A DNA stretch of 64,000 bases from Lichenicola sp965198575 (GTDB lineage: Bacteria > Pseudomonadota > Alphaproteobacteria > Acetobacterales > Acetobacteraceae). The notes below the pieces were generated by a model that saw nothing but the letters and a program-made list of their open reading frames with translations, had not been told where the DNA came from and ran no database searches. The position numbers were made by a program, and so were the translations under genes. Positions 51,284 to 61,980 of this stretch are shown here, one piece after another (within the stretch, counting starts at the first letter, position 1; every line of letters begins with the position of its first letter). Where the stretch lies: positions 2,666,001 to 2,730,000 of the forward strand of contig NZ_OZ240671.1 of NCBI RefSeq assembly GCF_965198575.1. Direction: 5' to 3'.

Positions 51284-51610
51284 CTAACCGCGTTGGCGGG
51301 GACATCCCGGGTCGCACAACCGCATCATCCGGATCTCGATGGCGTGGCCCTGGCAGGCGCTGCAGGGCACGCGGTCGCGGATCAGGTCGACCGGGGTCAA
51401 CTCGCCGAACCGCTTGAGCAATGCGGCGATCGGCAATGCCGCCAGGTGTCCACACGTCTGGCACCGTGCCGTCTGGACGTATCCGGCCGGCGTGCAGGTC
51501 AGGTCACGGAGCCGGGGGATGCGATTGCGCGGGAAACCAGCGCGAGGATCTGGCGGAAGCATCCCTGAACATAACAGGAACAGACGGCCGTTGGCGAGAG
51601 ACCTGATCAT
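51284..51610 (-). CDS. Small zinc-ribbon protein
   Basis: A 108-residue protein with a four-cysteine ribbon: CQTCGH and CSAC separated by about 28 residues (LAALPIAALLKRFGELTPVD), followed by IEIRMMRLCDPGCPRQRG. The double CxxC pattern is typical of zinc-ribbon domains; the small family is widespread in alphaproteobacteria as far as I recall. ATG 51610 is the only start before the domain; the first 35 residues may be a non-conserved leader. Function unknown. Confidence 0.6.
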   Translation of the reverse strand: MIRSLANGRLFLLCSGMLPPDPRAGFPRNRIPRLRDLTCTPAGYVQTARCQTCGHLAALPIAALLKRFGELTPVDLIRDRVPCSACQGHAIEIRMMRLCDPGCPRQRG

Positions 51611-51687
51611 GCGCCGGAGTGCGGCTGGCAGACGCTGGCGATACAGGATTTCGCGCCGGCATCGACCTGCTGTAAGAGCGGCGCGAG

Positions 51688-52200
51688 ATGAACAGCGTGG
51701 ACGCGATCATGGCAGAAGAAGACGGTCAGGCGACCCTGGCGCTCACGGCGCAGATCGTCTCGGCCCATGTCTCGAACAACACCGTCTCCGCCGAGGCGCT
51801 GCCGGGACTGATCCGCCAGGTCTATCAGGCTCTCACCGGCGCCGGCGTGTCGGCACCCGAACCGGAGAAGCTGCAGCCGGCAGTGCCGGTGAAGCGCTCG
51901 GTGTTTCCGGATTACATCGTGTGTCTCGAGGACGGCAAGCAGCTCAAGATGCTGAAGCGCCATCTGCAGAGCGCGTACGGGATGACGCCCGAGCAGTATC
52001 GCGAGCGTTGGGGCCTGCCGGCGGATTACCCCATGGTGGCGCCGAACTACGCCGAGCGCCGCTCCGCCCTGGCGCGCCAGATCGGGCTCGGCCGCAAGGA
52101 TGGCGGGCGTGCGCCGGTCGAGGAGCCCTCGGGCGAGGAAGAAGAGGCCGCTCCCAAGCCGCGCGGCAAGCCTGGCCGTCGCCGCAAGACAGCGGAGTAG
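51688..52200 (+). CDS. MucR family transcriptional regulator
   Basis: A 170-residue regulator of the MucR/Ros type, which in rhizobia and Brucella silences or controls exopolysaccharide, motility and virulence genes by binding AT-rich sites. Its core is CLEDGKQLKMLKRHLQSAYG with MTPEQYRERWGLPADYPMVA, a divergent zinc finger. The N-terminal helix (LTAQIVSAHVSNNTVS) is the oligomerisation region. The basic C-terminus is KPRGKPGRRRKTAE. Gene silencing of AT-rich DNA could include the island or the Hint-gene promoter; that is speculation. Confidence 0.93.
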   Translation: MNSVDAIMAEEDGQATLALTAQIVSAHVSNNTVSAEALPGLIRQVYQALTGAGVSAPEPEKLQPAVPVKRSVFPDYIVCLEDGKQLKMLKRHLQSAYGMTPEQYRERWGLPADYPMVAPNYAERRSALARQIGLGRKDGGRAPVEEPSGEEEEAAPKPRGKPGRRRKTAE

Positions 52201-52206
52201 GGGGCC

Positions 52207-53673
<1,467 letters not shown>

Positions 53674-53731
53674 CGGGTTCCGGAGTTGCGGCGGTCGGAT
53701 GCGGGCACGGTGGCGGCTGTCGGCGAGCCAG

Positions 53732-53962
53732 TCATGCTTCCGCGGCGGCGTCCAGAGCGGATGAGCCGCCCGACCAGCTTCGTCCGGCGCGGACGCTCCA
53801 GCCGACCAGCAGTGCCGGCGCGATCACCCAGACCAGCGGGGTCGCGGCGATCAGGCCTGGCGATGGCCAGAGCATGGCGATCGCCACACGCAGCAGCGCC
53901 TCGCCGACCAGGAAGCCGGACCAGACCAGCGTCACCCGGCGCATCGACAGGGACGCGCTCAT
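53732..53962 (-). CDS. Small integral membrane protein
   Basis: A 76-residue protein with two hydrophobic segments (VWSGFLVGEALLRVAIAML and LVWVIAPALLVGWSVR). ATG 53962 overlaps the oxygenase stop (ATGA), fixing the start. It resembles small septation-type or SepA/VC0807-like membrane proteins, but the match is weak. Position between an oxygenase and an aldehyde dehydrogenase suggests it is a co-regulated accessory. Confidence 0.65.
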   Translation of the reverse strand: MSASLSMRRVTLVWSGFLVGEALLRVAIAMLWPSPGLIAATPLVWVIAPALLVGWSVRAGRSWSGGSSALDAAAEA

Positions 53963-55356
53963 GACGCGGCTCCGACGAAGCTGCCATGGAAGCCGTTCGG
54001 CACCCGGCATGGTAGCTGGACGGTGGCGATCGGGCCGCTCTCGACCGCGTCGGTGTCCAGGATGACGAGGTCGCTGCGATCCTCGGCCGCGCGATACTGC
54101 ACCGCGAGCAGCCAGCCATCACCCTCCCCGGCATCGGGCGCGCGCGGCACGAAGACCGGCTCCGAGAGCGTATCGCCGGCGGGTGCGACGAACAGCGCCT
54201 CGCGGCCGGTGTGCTCGTCGCGGTGGCAGATCGTGTCGAGCTCGGTGTCGTGCGTGGTGGCGGCGAAGAAGCCGTGGCGGTGACGGAAGCCGGTCGTGCG
54301 CAGGTCGATCTGCGGAAACTCGCCCGGGAGCGTCGAAAGCTGGCGGCGCTCGACCGGCGCATCGGGCCGGGACAGGTCGATCCGCCAGCGCCAAAGCGTG
54401 GTCGGACCCGCCACGCGGCGGCCTTCGGCGTCGGGAAACAGCGACGGCTTGTCGCATTGCATCAGGTCGATCGACAGGCTGTCCGCGTCCTCCCAGGCGT
54501 TCATCACATGGAACGAGAAGCAGCTATCGACCGCCAGCCAGCGCAGTGTCGCCGCCGGATCGTCGCGGCGCATCACGCCCAGGAACGCGCCCCGGCCCGG
54601 TTCCCACTGCAGCCAGGGCCCGCCGGCCGCCGCACGTGGCAGGTCCGGCACCAGCGGGAAGAGCGGGATGACGATGTGGTGGGAGGTCACCGCGAAGTCG
54701 TGCACGAGGGCCGGGTAGGGCGCCTCGATGCGGGCCTGCATCAGCATGCGCCCGTCGGCCGCGACCGCACCGAGGCGGATCGCCCGGGAGACCACGCCCT
54801 CGGACCGCGCGCCGAAGAACCAGAGCGCGCCGGTCTCCGGATCACGCTTCGGATGGGCGGTGAACGGCCCGTCGCCGACCGGCAGGGTGATCTTGCCGAG
54901 CGTGTCCAGTGTCGCGGGATCGAGGCCGGCGGGGGCGTGACCCTCCTCCAGCGCCAGCAGGTGGCCCGCATGCTGCAGGATATTGGTGTTGGCGACGCCG
55001 CGCGGTGCCTCCCGGTCGGCATTCGCATCGGTGGCGGTATCGCTGCTGCGGCCGCCGGGCCGGCTGGACAGCGCATGCCCGGCGCGGCCCTCCGCGTGCC
55101 AGCGCTCGGTCCGCACCCACCGGTTGCGATAGCTGACCCCGCCGGCGGATCCGGGATCACCGAAGCTGAAGGCGTGCACCATGCCGTCGCCGAGGAACCA
55201 GTGCTGGTCGTCGGCAGGGAAGCGGGGATTGGGACCGTTGCGGAACAACGTGCCACGCAGGCCGGGCGGCAGCGTGCCGAGCACCGCCAAGTGCTCGAGC
55301 TGCCGCTCCTGCTGCACCGGAAGGTAGTTGCCGCGTCGGGTGGGATCCATGACCAT
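53959..55356 (-). CDS. Carotenoid oxygenase / lignostilbene dioxygenase family protein
   Basis: A 465-residue non-haem iron dioxygenase that cleaves a carbon-carbon double bond to two aldehydes. The four iron-binding histidines are present: H168 (FTAHPKRD), H219 (LVHDF), H283 (FSFHVMNAWE) and H457 (GFHGSF). The start is ATG 55356 or 55350. Substrate could be a carotenoid or a stilbene such as lignostilbene; the aldehyde dehydrogenase downstream makes a stilbene route attractive, but this is inference. A TetR gene faces it across an operator candidate. Confidence 0.9.
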   Translation of the reverse strand: MVMDPTRRGNYLPVQQERQLEHLAVLGTLPPGLRGTLFRNGPNPRFPADDQHWFLGDGMVHAFSFGDPGSAGGVSYRNRWVRTERWHAEGRAGHALSSRPGGRSSDTATDANADREAPRGVANTNILQHAGHLLALEEGHAPAGLDPATLDTLGKITLPVGDGPFTAHPKRDPETGALWFFGARSEGVVSRAIRLGAVAADGRMLMQARIEAPYPALVHDFAVTSHHIVIPLFPLVPDLPRAAAGGPWLQWEPGRGAFLGVMRRDDPAATLRWLAVDSCFSFHVMNAWEDADSLSIDLMQCDKPSLFPDAEGRRVAGPTTLWRWRIDLSRPDAPVERRQLSTLPGEFPQIDLRTTGFRHRHGFFAATTHDTELDTICHRDEHTGREALFVAPAGDTLSEPVFVPRAPDAGEGDGWLLAVQYRAAEDRSDLVILDTDAVESGPIATVQLPCRVPNGFHGSFVGAAS

Positions 55357-55360
55357 AAAC

Positions 55361-55386
55361 CTTACGTTGTATAGATCGACCGTAAG
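55361..55386. promoter_or_regulatory. Candidate TetR operator (inverted repeat)
   Basis: CTTACG (55361-55366) and CGTAAG (55381-55386) form an exact 6-base inverted repeat with a 14-base AT-richer centre. It lies just before the oxygenase ATG in the gap shared with the TetR gene, the standard position for a TetR-family operator. The spacing is plausible for a dimer; no footprint is available. Confidence 0.5.
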
Positions 55387-55440
55387 CGGCTGCCTCGCCG
55401 CCTGTCCAGAATAATTTTACATTGGAAAGATCGAGGGGAT

Positions 55441-56112
55441 GTGGGATCTGGAGGGATGAGTTCTGTTCCGCCCTCCGGACCCGTTCCCGCCCCAGCCAGT
55501 CAGCCGCCGGCTGAGGATCGAGGTCGTCCGTATCACCACGGTGACCTGGCGGCGGCGTTGCTGGAGGCGGCCGGGGCCATCCTGGAGGAGGCGGGGATCG
55601 TCGGACTGACCCTGCGCGCCGTGGCCAGGCGGGCCGGCGTGTCGCACATGGCGCCGGCGCATCATTTCGGCGATCTGACCGGGCTGCTGAGCGAACTCGC
55701 GGCGGTCGGGTTCAGGCGTTTCAGCGCGGAATTGGGTACGGCCGGAATCGAGACCGGCGGCCGCGGCCTGGACGGGATGGGTCGCGCCTATGTCGGCTTC
55801 GCCCGGAGCCACCCGGCGTTGTTCCAGCTGATGTTCCGCTCGGAACGGCTCGATGCGGAGCGGCCGGCGCTCAAGCAGGCATTCGCCGAGGCCGGGACGA
55901 TGCTGACGCGTGCGGCAGCCGGTTTCGAGCCGGGAGCCGGACCGCCGACCCTGGAGCAGGTGGCAGCCTCGGTCCGTGCCTGGTCGCTGGTGCATGGCTA
56001 CGCGATGCTGCTGATCGATGGCCGGCTCGAGGGCGCTCTCGCGCTTCCGGCGCCGACGGAGGGCACGGTCGACAGCGACACGCTGCTGCGGGCGGTGCTG
56101 GCCAGCCGGTGA
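55441..56112 (+). CDS. TetR/AcrR family regulator
   Basis: A 223-residue repressor. The N-terminal helix-turn-helix is AILEEAGIVGLTLRAVARRA and GVSHMAPAHHFGDLTGLL (about residues 42-80). The ligand-binding C-terminal part (about 90-220) includes a family-specific FARSHPALFQLMFR segment. GTG 55441 or ATG 55456 may be the start; ATG 55456 sits next to a purine run. It probably represses the divergent oxygenase operon and is released by a substrate, perhaps an aromatic. Confidence 0.88.
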   Translation: MGSGGMSSVPPSGPVPAPASQPPAEDRGRPYHHGDLAAALLEAAGAILEEAGIVGLTLRAVARRAGVSHMAPAHHFGDLTGLLSELAAVGFRRFSAELGTAGIETGGRGLDGMGRAYVGFARSHPALFQLMFRSERLDAERPALKQAFAEAGTMLTRAAAGFEPGAGPPTLEQVAASVRAWSLVHGYAMLLIDGRLEGALALPAPTEGTVDSDTLLRAVLASR

Positions 56113-56232
56113 GGGGCCGACCGGTGACGGTTCCACCCCAGAAAAGTCCGGCGCCCGCCCACGATGCGGCCTTCCAAGCGACCGGCGTTGGCCATAACCT
56201 CGGGATGAACCTGCCCGGATTGGCGCCGCCAC

Positions 56233-57207
56233 ATGAGCCTCGAAGCTGACCTGGTCGTCGACAGGCTGCGCCTGAAGCGGCGCCTTATCGTATGGCGGGT
56301 GCTCGCCGTGGCGGCCTTCGTGCTGGCACTGCTGGCTACGGCCGGGATCGGACACCAAGGCGGTCATCTGCTCGGGCTGCGGCCGCATCTTGCCCGACTC
56401 CGGATCGACGGCATCATCACCGAGGATCGCGACCGCCTCGACCTGATCGACGCCGCGACCGAGGATGCCGCGGTCAAGGGCATGATCCTGGACATCGACA
56501 GCCCGGGCGGGTCGGTGTCGGGCGGCGAGTCCCTGCACGACGCGGTCGCCCGCTTCGCCGCCAGGAAGCCGGTGGTGGTGGTGATGGGCGGGGTGGCGGC
56601 GTCCGCCGGTTACATGATCGCGGTGCCGGCGGCGCGGATCTTCGCCTCCAATTCGACGCTGACCGGTTCGATCGGCGTGATCCTGCAGAGTCCTGATGTG
56701 TCCGGACTGCTCGGCAAGCTCGGCGTCAACGTCGACGAGCTGGTGTCCGGGCCGCTCAAGGGCCAGCCGAGCGTGGTCAAGCCGCTGTCACCCGCAGGCC
56801 GCGACATGCTGCAGGGCGTGGTGATGGATCTCTACGGCCAGTTCGTCGACATGGTGGCGGCCGGGCGGCACATGGATCCGGCGCGGGTGCGCGCGCTTGG
56901 CGACGGGCGGCCCTATACCGGTCACCAGGCGGTGGCGCTCGGGCTGATCGACCAGGTCGGCGACGAACGCGATGCCCGGCAGTGGCTGGCGAAGGATCGC
57001 AACCTGCCCGCGACGATGCCGGTCGAGACGCTGCAGCGCGCGCCGAAACGGAGCTGGATGGGGATCCGGATGGGCAGCCTGATGGGCGGAATGCTGGAAG
57101 CTGGCGTGCGCGCTGCGGTCGTTTCGCTGCTGGACGAACCAGCGACAAAAACCCTTGTTCCGCAAGGACTTGCGCTTGACGGGGCAGTTGCGCTCTGGCA
57201 ACCATGA
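56233..57207 (+). CDS. sppA: Signal peptide peptidase SppA, short form
   Basis: Membrane-bound serine protease that degrades spent signal peptides. The 324 residues have an N-terminal anchor (VLAVAAFVLALLATAGI) and a Clp-like fold. The catalytic dyad is S124 in GGVAASAGYM and K176 in SGPLKGQPS, both intact. IDSPGGSVSGG is the oxyanion loop. The size matches the single-domain bacterial form. It precedes ihfB by 24 bases; sppA-ihfB is a common alphaproteobacterial order. Confidence 0.93.
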   Translation: MSLEADLVVDRLRLKRRLIVWRVLAVAAFVLALLATAGIGHQGGHLLGLRPHLARLRIDGIITEDRDRLDLIDAATEDAAVKGMILDIDSPGGSVSGGESLHDAVARFAARKPVVVVMGGVAASAGYMIAVPAARIFASNSTLTGSIGVILQSPDVSGLLGKLGVNVDELVSGPLKGQPSVVKPLSPAGRDMLQGVVMDLYGQFVDMVAAGRHMDPARVRALGDGRPYTGHQAVALGLIDQVGDERDARQWLAKDRNLPATMPVETLQRAPKRSWMGIRMGSLMGGMLEAGVRAAVVSLLDEPATKTLVPQGLALDGAVALWQP

Positions 57208-57231
57208 TGGGCTGACGGGGACGGGGCTGCA

Positions 57232-57528
57232 ATGACCAAGTCGGAACTGATCGCCGAGCTTGCGTCAGCCAACCCGCATCTGCGTACGGTTGATGTCGAG
57301 CTGATCGTGTCGACCATCTTCGACGAGGTCACCGCCGCCCTCTCTCGCGGAGAACGGGTCGAGTTGCGGGGCTTCGGCGCCTTCACCGTCAAGCAGCGCG
57401 ACGCCCGAACCGGCCGCAATCCGCGCACCGGTGAACCGGTGGCAGTCGATGAGAAGGTCGTGCCGTTCTTCAAGGCCGGCAAGGAATTGCGCGAGCGGGT
57501 GAACCAGCGCGGCGGGCGCGGCCGCTGA
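57232..57528 (+). CDS. ihfB: Integration host factor beta subunit
   Basis: A 98-residue DNA-bending protein. VELRGFGAFTVKQRDARTGR is the HU/IHF signature strand and NPRTGEPV contains the proline that intercalates at the beta-arm tip. TKSELIAELA at the start is specific to IhfB. It pairs with IhfA, encoded elsewhere. It follows sppA in the same direction. Confidence 0.95.
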   Translation: MTKSELIAELASANPHLRTVDVELIVSTIFDEVTAALSRGERVELRGFGAFTVKQRDARTGRNPRTGEPVAVDEKVVPFFKAGKELRERVNQRGGRGR

Positions 57529-57604
57529 GAGTACCGGGCAGCGACTTTGTTCTTGTTCCGTTCCAGCGCATTTGCTAGTCATCGTCGGGTAGAAGGATTG
57601 CCGG

Positions 57605-57940
57605 ATGATGCTGTTGCAGGCCCCGCCGCCCTCGTCGCAAACCCCGCCGGCACGGCGCGTCATGCCGCTGATCTGGCTCTGCCTGGCAGGCGCCGTACTG
57701 CCGGGGCGTCCGGTCCATGCCGAACCGTTAAACGCTGCCGTCCAGAGCAGTCTCGTCCTCTGCGCGCCGGCGGCTGCACCCCTGGTGCCGACGCGGGCAA
57801 TCCCGGGGAGCGGGTCGGCTCACCGGCTGGTGCGCCAGATCGGCGACGGACGGTTCTTCGCCCCGACCCGCTCTGCGATGTTCTTCTCGCACCCCGGTGA
57901 TCGGTGTGCCTGGCGCGGCGGCCTCGCCATCCGCGGTTGA
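57605..57940 (+). CDS. Hypothetical exported protein
   Basis: A 111-residue frame with a signal-peptide-like start (VMPLIWLCLAGAVLPGRPVHA, residues 19-39) and a short Ala/Pro-rich body. Longer minus-strand frames cross the same bases (57660-58565), but those are Arg-rich shadows. No family features are seen. I give it modest weight because of the export signal and the position 77 bases after ihfB. Confidence 0.4.
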   Translation: MMLLQAPPPSSQTPPARRVMPLIWLCLAGAVLPGRPVHAEPLNAAVQSSLVLCAPAAAPLVPTRAIPGSGSAHRLVRQIGDGRFFAPTRSAMFFSHPGDRCAWRGGLAIRG

Positions 57941-58040
57941 GGTGCGCGACCGCGAGTGACCAAGCCGCGATGTCGGGGCTTGCCGAGCATCGGCCGCGGG
58001 AGGAAAACGCTCGCCCAGCGGATTGAGGCAGGGACGCTCG

Positions 58041-58418
58041 ATGTTCAGGAAAAAGGACAGGACGACGCTGGACAGCGCGGCGCCTGCGAAATCGACCGGC
58101 ACCCTCGCGGGCAAGGCCGCGAGCGGGAAGCCGGGTTCGGTCAAGGGCGCGATCGCCAAGGTGGCTCCGGTGAAGGCGGCCGCTGCGAAACCGGCGCCCG
58201 CACGCAGCACTGCTCCCGTGGTCCTGTCCAAGGGCCAGAAGGCCTACGAGGCCCGGCGGGCCGAGAAGGCCGGGATGGGACTGGATAAATGGATGGCCGA
58301 AAAGGATCGGCGGGTGCAGGCGGAACACGAGGCGTTGCAGCGCGCCCACAAGAAGGTGGCGCCCAGCAAGCCTGGTCTGTTGCGCCGGCTGCTCGACAAG
58401 GCGCATCGGCCGATCTGA
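58041..58418 (+). CDS. Basic Lys/Ala-rich hypothetical protein
   Basis: A 125-residue protein, strongly basic. The first 70 residues are a disordered Ala/Lys/Pro stretch resembling histone-H1 tails (VAPVKAAAAKPAPARSTAP). The end is a charged helix (KAYEARRAEKAGMGLDKWMA, EALQRAHKKVAPSKPG). It may bind DNA or RNA. ATG 58041 was chosen; TTG 58023 adds six codons. It has no recognised family and sits between ihfB and manC. Confidence 0.6.
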   Translation: MFRKKDRTTLDSAAPAKSTGTLAGKAASGKPGSVKGAIAKVAPVKAAAAKPAPARSTAPVVLSKGQKAYEARRAEKAGMGLDKWMAEKDRRVQAEHEALQRAHKKVAPSKPGLLRRLLDKAHRPI

Positions 58419-58535
58419 CGAGGCCATGTCGCGGCCGCCGCAGTTGATCTCCGGGCGCAACGAGGAGCATCCTCGGCCTGCGGTGTTGACGAACGGCGCG
58501 ATCCTGCGATGGCGCCTGCAGCCGGAGTGGATGGC

Positions 58536-60014
58536 ATGCTCGACGTGAACTCTGTCCCGGACCAAGACGAGCAGGCGAGCACCCTCGTGACGGCGGGCGT
58601 CACCGTGGTTCCGGTGATCCTGTCCGGCGGATCCGGCAGCCGGCTGTGGCCGGTCTCACGGGCGAGCTTTCCGAAGCAGCTTTGGCCGCTGATTTCCGAC
58701 AAGACGATGCTGCAGGAGACCGCGTTGCGCGGCGTCGGCGACGGGTTCGCGGCCCCGGTGATCGTCTGCAACCAGGAGCACCGGTTCCTGATCGCCGAGC
58801 AACTGCGCGAGGCCGGGATCGAGGGCGCCCGCATCGTGCTCGAGCCGGTCGGGCGGAATTCCGCACCCGCACTGGCCGCCGCCGCCCTGCTGGTCGCCGA
58901 GCAGACTCCGAACGCGGTGCTGTGGATGATGGCCGCGGACTCCGCCATCACCCGGCCGGCCGCGCTGGCGGAAGCGGTCGCCAATGCCGTGGCCGCTGCG
59001 CGCAGCGGCCGGATCGTCACCTTCGGCATGAAGCCCACCCGGCCCGAGACCGGCTACGGCTATATCGAGGCGGGCGCGCCTCTGGACGGGCTGCCCGGCG
59101 TGCGGGCGCTCACCGCCTTCATCGAGAAGCCGGATGCCGAAACCGCGGCCAGGCTGGTCGCCACCGGCACCCATCTGTGGAACTCCGGCATGTATGTCTT
59201 CACCGCAGAGACATTGCTCGAGGAGATGCAGCTGCACGCTCCCGACGTGCTGGCAGCGGTGCGGCGTGCCGTCGAGGGCCGCGAGACCGACCTCGATTTC
59301 GTCCGCCTGGAGCCGACCGCGTTTGCCTCGGCACCCGACATCAGCATCGATTATGCGGTAGCCGAGCATACCAGCCGGGCTGCCGTGGTGCCGGCCGATC
59401 TCGGCTGGTCGGATGTCGGCAGCTGGGACGCGCTGTGGGAGATCAGCCCCAAGGACGACACCGGCAATGTGGCGATCGGCGACGTGTTCCTGGAGCACAC
59501 GCGGAACTGCTACGTGCGCTCGGACGGCATCGTCACCGCCGTGACCGGGCTCAACGATGCCGTCGTGGTGGTTACCGAGGATGCGGTGCTGGTCACCCAC
59601 CGCGACCGTGCCCAGGACGTGAAGAAGGTGGTCGACCGCTTGCGCCGCGCCGGCCGTCACGAAGCGGTGGCGCATAACCGCTGCTACCGGCCCTGGGGGT
59701 TCTACGAGAGCCTGATCCAAGGCGACCGCTTCCAGGTGAAGCGCATCGTGGTGACGCCCGGCGACCGGCTGTCGCTGCAGAAGCACTACCACCGCGCCGA
59801 GCATTGGGTGGTGGTGGCGGGCGTCGCCCTCGTCACCCATGACGGGCAGCAGACCCTGGTGCGCGAGAACGAGAGCATCTACCTGCCGCTCGGTTCCGAG
59901 CACCGGCTGGAGAACCCGGGCCGGATCCCGCTCACCCTGATCGAGGTGCAGTCGGGCGCCTATCTCGGCGAGGACGACATCGTCCGCCTGGACGATCCCG
60001 ACAACCGGAACTGA
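58536..60014 (+). CDS. manC: Mannose-1-phosphate guanylyltransferase / mannose-6-phosphate isomerase
   Basis: Bifunctional enzyme making GDP-mannose for polysaccharides and glycolipids. The 492 residues hold the guanylyltransferase signature ILSGGSGSRLWPVSR (29-43), VLEPVGRNSAPALA and FIEKPDAETA, then a C-terminal type II isomerase cupin (LQKHYHRAEHWVVVAG, ENESIYLPLGSEHRLENPG). ATG 58536 follows GGAG eight bases upstream, so it is preferred to ATG 58509. The product fits the mannosyltransferase-like genes at the right end of the window. Confidence 0.95.
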   Translation: MLDVNSVPDQDEQASTLVTAGVTVVPVILSGGSGSRLWPVSRASFPKQLWPLISDKTMLQETALRGVGDGFAAPVIVCNQEHRFLIAEQLREAGIEGARIVLEPVGRNSAPALAAAALLVAEQTPNAVLWMMAADSAITRPAALAEAVANAVAAARSGRIVTFGMKPTRPETGYGYIEAGAPLDGLPGVRALTAFIEKPDAETAARLVATGTHLWNSGMYVFTAETLLEEMQLHAPDVLAAVRRAVEGRETDLDFVRLEPTAFASAPDISIDYAVAEHTSRAAVVPADLGWSDVGSWDALWEISPKDDTGNVAIGDVFLEHTRNCYVRSDGIVTAVTGLNDAVVVVTEDAVLVTHRDRAQDVKKVVDRLRRAGRHEAVAHNRCYRPWGFYESLIQGDRFQVKRIVVTPGDRLSLQKHYHRAEHWVVVAGVALVTHDGQQTLVRENESIYLPLGSEHRLENPGRIPLTLIEVQSGAYLGEDDIVRLDDPDNRN

Positions 60015-60024
60015 CGCCTGGGGC

Positions 60025-60909
60025 TCAGCCCCGCGCGGGCATCTCGGCCAGCAGGAAGTCGCGGAACACCGACACCCGCTTGGACGTCCGCAGCTCCTCC
60101 GGATAGACGAAATAGGCCTCGATGGTCGGCGCCTTCACGTCGGTCAGGACCTTCTGCAGGCCCGGCCGGTCGACCAGCATGTAATGTGGCAAGGCACCGA
60201 TCCCGAGCCCGGCCTCGATCGCATCGGCCATGGCGCCGAGATTGTTCACCTCGAACACCGACTGCCGCTTCTGCCCGTTGGGCCGGCCGAGGCCAGCCAG
60301 CCAGTTCACGTCGGCGACCGGCGGATGGTAGTTGCCGAACAGGATGATCCGGTGGCGGTCGAGATCCTCGGCGGAGGTCGGCGCGCCATGCTTGGCGAGA
60401 TAGTCCGGGCTGGCGCAGATCGGCAGCTGGATATCCGCCAGATGGCGCTGCACCAGGTCGGGCTGGCGTGGCGGGTGCATGCGGATCGCGACGTCGGCCT
60501 CGCGCATGCCGAGATCGAGGTCGCTGTCCTCCAGGATCAGCGTGATCGAGATGTCGGGGTGCGAGGTGAGGAACCGCGGCAGGCGGGGCGCCAGCCAGGA
60601 GGTGCCGAAGCCGGTGGTGGTGGTCACCTTGAGCCGGCCGGCCGCCTTCTCCTTGCTCTCGGTGAGCAGCGCCTCGGTCATGGCGAGCTTGGCGAACACC
60701 TCGCGCACGGTGCGGTTCATCTGCTCGCCCTGCTCGGTCAGGATGAGCCCGCGCGCATGGCGGTGGAACAGCGGCACCTGCAGCGCCTCCTCGAGCGCCG
60801 AGATCTGCCGGCTCACCGCCGACTGGCTGAGATTGAGCACGTCACCAGCGTGGGTGAAGCTGCCCGCATCCGCGACGGCATGGAAAATCCTGAGCTTGTC
60901 CCAATCCAT
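60025..60909 (-). CDS. LysR family transcriptional regulator
   Basis: A 294-residue activator or repressor. N-terminal winged helix: LRIFHAVADAGSFTHAGDVL and NLSQSAVSRQISALEEALQV. The substrate-binding part (90-290) has the usual ITLILEDSDLDLGMREADVA and EAGLGIGALPHYMLVDRPG. ATG 60909 is preferred; GTG 60915 adds two codons. It lies downstream of trxB on the same strand, with a 45-base gap. LysR regulators next to thioredoxin reductase often respond to redox state; the target is unknown. Confidence 0.92.
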   Translation of the reverse strand: MDWDKLRIFHAVADAGSFTHAGDVLNLSQSAVSRQISALEEALQVPLFHRHARGLILTEQGEQMNRTVREVFAKLAMTEALLTESKEKAAGRLKVTTTTGFGTSWLAPRLPRFLTSHPDISITLILEDSDLDLGMREADVAIRMHPPRQPDLVQRHLADIQLPICASPDYLAKHGAPTSAEDLDRHRIILFGNYHPPVADVNWLAGLGRPNGQKRQSVFEVNNLGAMADAIEAGLGIGALPHYMLVDRPGLQKVLTDVKAPTIEAYFVYPEELRTSKRVSVFRDFLLAEMPARG

Positions 60910-60954
60910 GCTCACCGCCCCAGCCTCATGGTCGCGTCACCCTCGGGCCTGCGG

Positions 60955-61980
60955 CTACTCCGCAGCGATGGCACGCTCATCTGCCATGTGCTGTGGGGAT
61001 ACCTTTTCGGTCAAGTATCGTTCGGCCTCGAGTGCTGCCATGCACCCGGTGCCGGCCGCCGTGACCGCCTGGCGGAACACCTTGTCCTGCACGTCGCCGG
61101 CGGCGAACACGCCCTCCACGGAGGTGCGGGTGCTGCCGGGAGTGGTCAGCACGTAGCCCTCGTCGTCGAGCTCGACCTGGCCACGGAACACCGAGGTGTT
61201 GGGGGTGTGCCCGATCGCGATGAACACGCCGTCGACGCCGAGTCGGCTGCTCTCGCCCGTCACCATGTCGCGCAGCATCACGCCGTTCACCACCGGAGGC
61301 GTCGTGTGGCCGGCTGCGTGACGCTGCTCGCCGGTGTCGGTGATGTCCTCGACGACGCTGTTCCAGATCACCGAGACCTTCGGATGGGCGAACAGCCGGT
61401 CCTGCAGGATTCGCTCGGCGCGCAGCCGGTCCCGGCGGTGGATCAGCGTCACATGATCGGCATGATGCGTCAGGTGCAGCGCCTCTTCGACCGCGGTGTT
61501 GCCGCCGCCGACCACCGCGACGCGCCGGCCACGATAGAAGAAGCCGTCGCAGGTGGCGCACGCCGACACTCCGGCGCCCTGGAGGCGGCTCTCCGACGGC
61601 AGCCCGAGCCAGCGCGCCTGGGCGCCGGTCGCGATCACCACGGTCCGCGCCAGGTAGATGTCGCCCGAGTCGCCGACCAGGCGGAACGGCTCGGCGTCCT
61701 GACGCGGCGACAAATCACACTCCATGATCAGGTCGTGGATGACCCGGGTGCCGACATGCTCGGCCTGTGCCGCCATCTGCTCCATCAGCCAGGGGCCCTG
61801 CACCGGCTGGGCGAAACCCGGATAGTTCTCGACGTCGGTGGTGATCATGAGCTGGCCACCAGGCTGCAGACCCGCCACCAGCATCGGCTTCAGGTTGGCA
61901 CGCGCGGCATAGATCGCGGCGGTGTAGCCGGCCGGCCCGGCGCCGATGATCAGCACGTCGGTGGTGTGGGTCTGGGTCAT
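60955..61980 (-). CDS. trxB: Thioredoxin reductase
   Basis: FAD/NADPH enzyme that reduces thioredoxin. The 341 residues have GAGPAG (13-18), the redox pair C141/C144 (CATC), the NADPH loop VVGGGNTAVEEAL, and GVFAAGDVQDKVFRQAVTAA at the FAD C-terminus. All key residues are intact. It lies upstream of the LysR gene on the same strand and diverges from the Lrp regulator. Confidence 0.95.
   Translation of the reverse strand: MTQTHTTDVLIIGAGPAGYTAAIYAARANLKPMLVAGLQPGGQLMITTDVENYPGFAQPVQGPWLMEQMAAQAEHVGTRVIHDLIMECDLSPRQDAEPFRLVGDSGDIYLARTVVIATGAQARWLGLPSESRLQGAGVSACATCDGFFYRGRRVAVVGGGNTAVEEALHLTHHADHVTLIHRRDRLRAERILQDRLFAHPKVSVIWNSVVEDITDTGEQRHAAGHTTPPVVNGVMLRDMVTGESSRLGVDGVFIAIGHTPNTSVFRGQVELDDEGYVLTTPGSTRTSVEGVFAAGDVQDKVFRQAVTAAGTGCMAALEAERYLTEKVSPQHMADERAIAAE

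Noticed and set aside
57660..58565. Minus-strand gene across the ihfB-manC gap
   Set aside because: Arg-rich frame with no domain, overlapping two better plus-strand candidates and the manC start.
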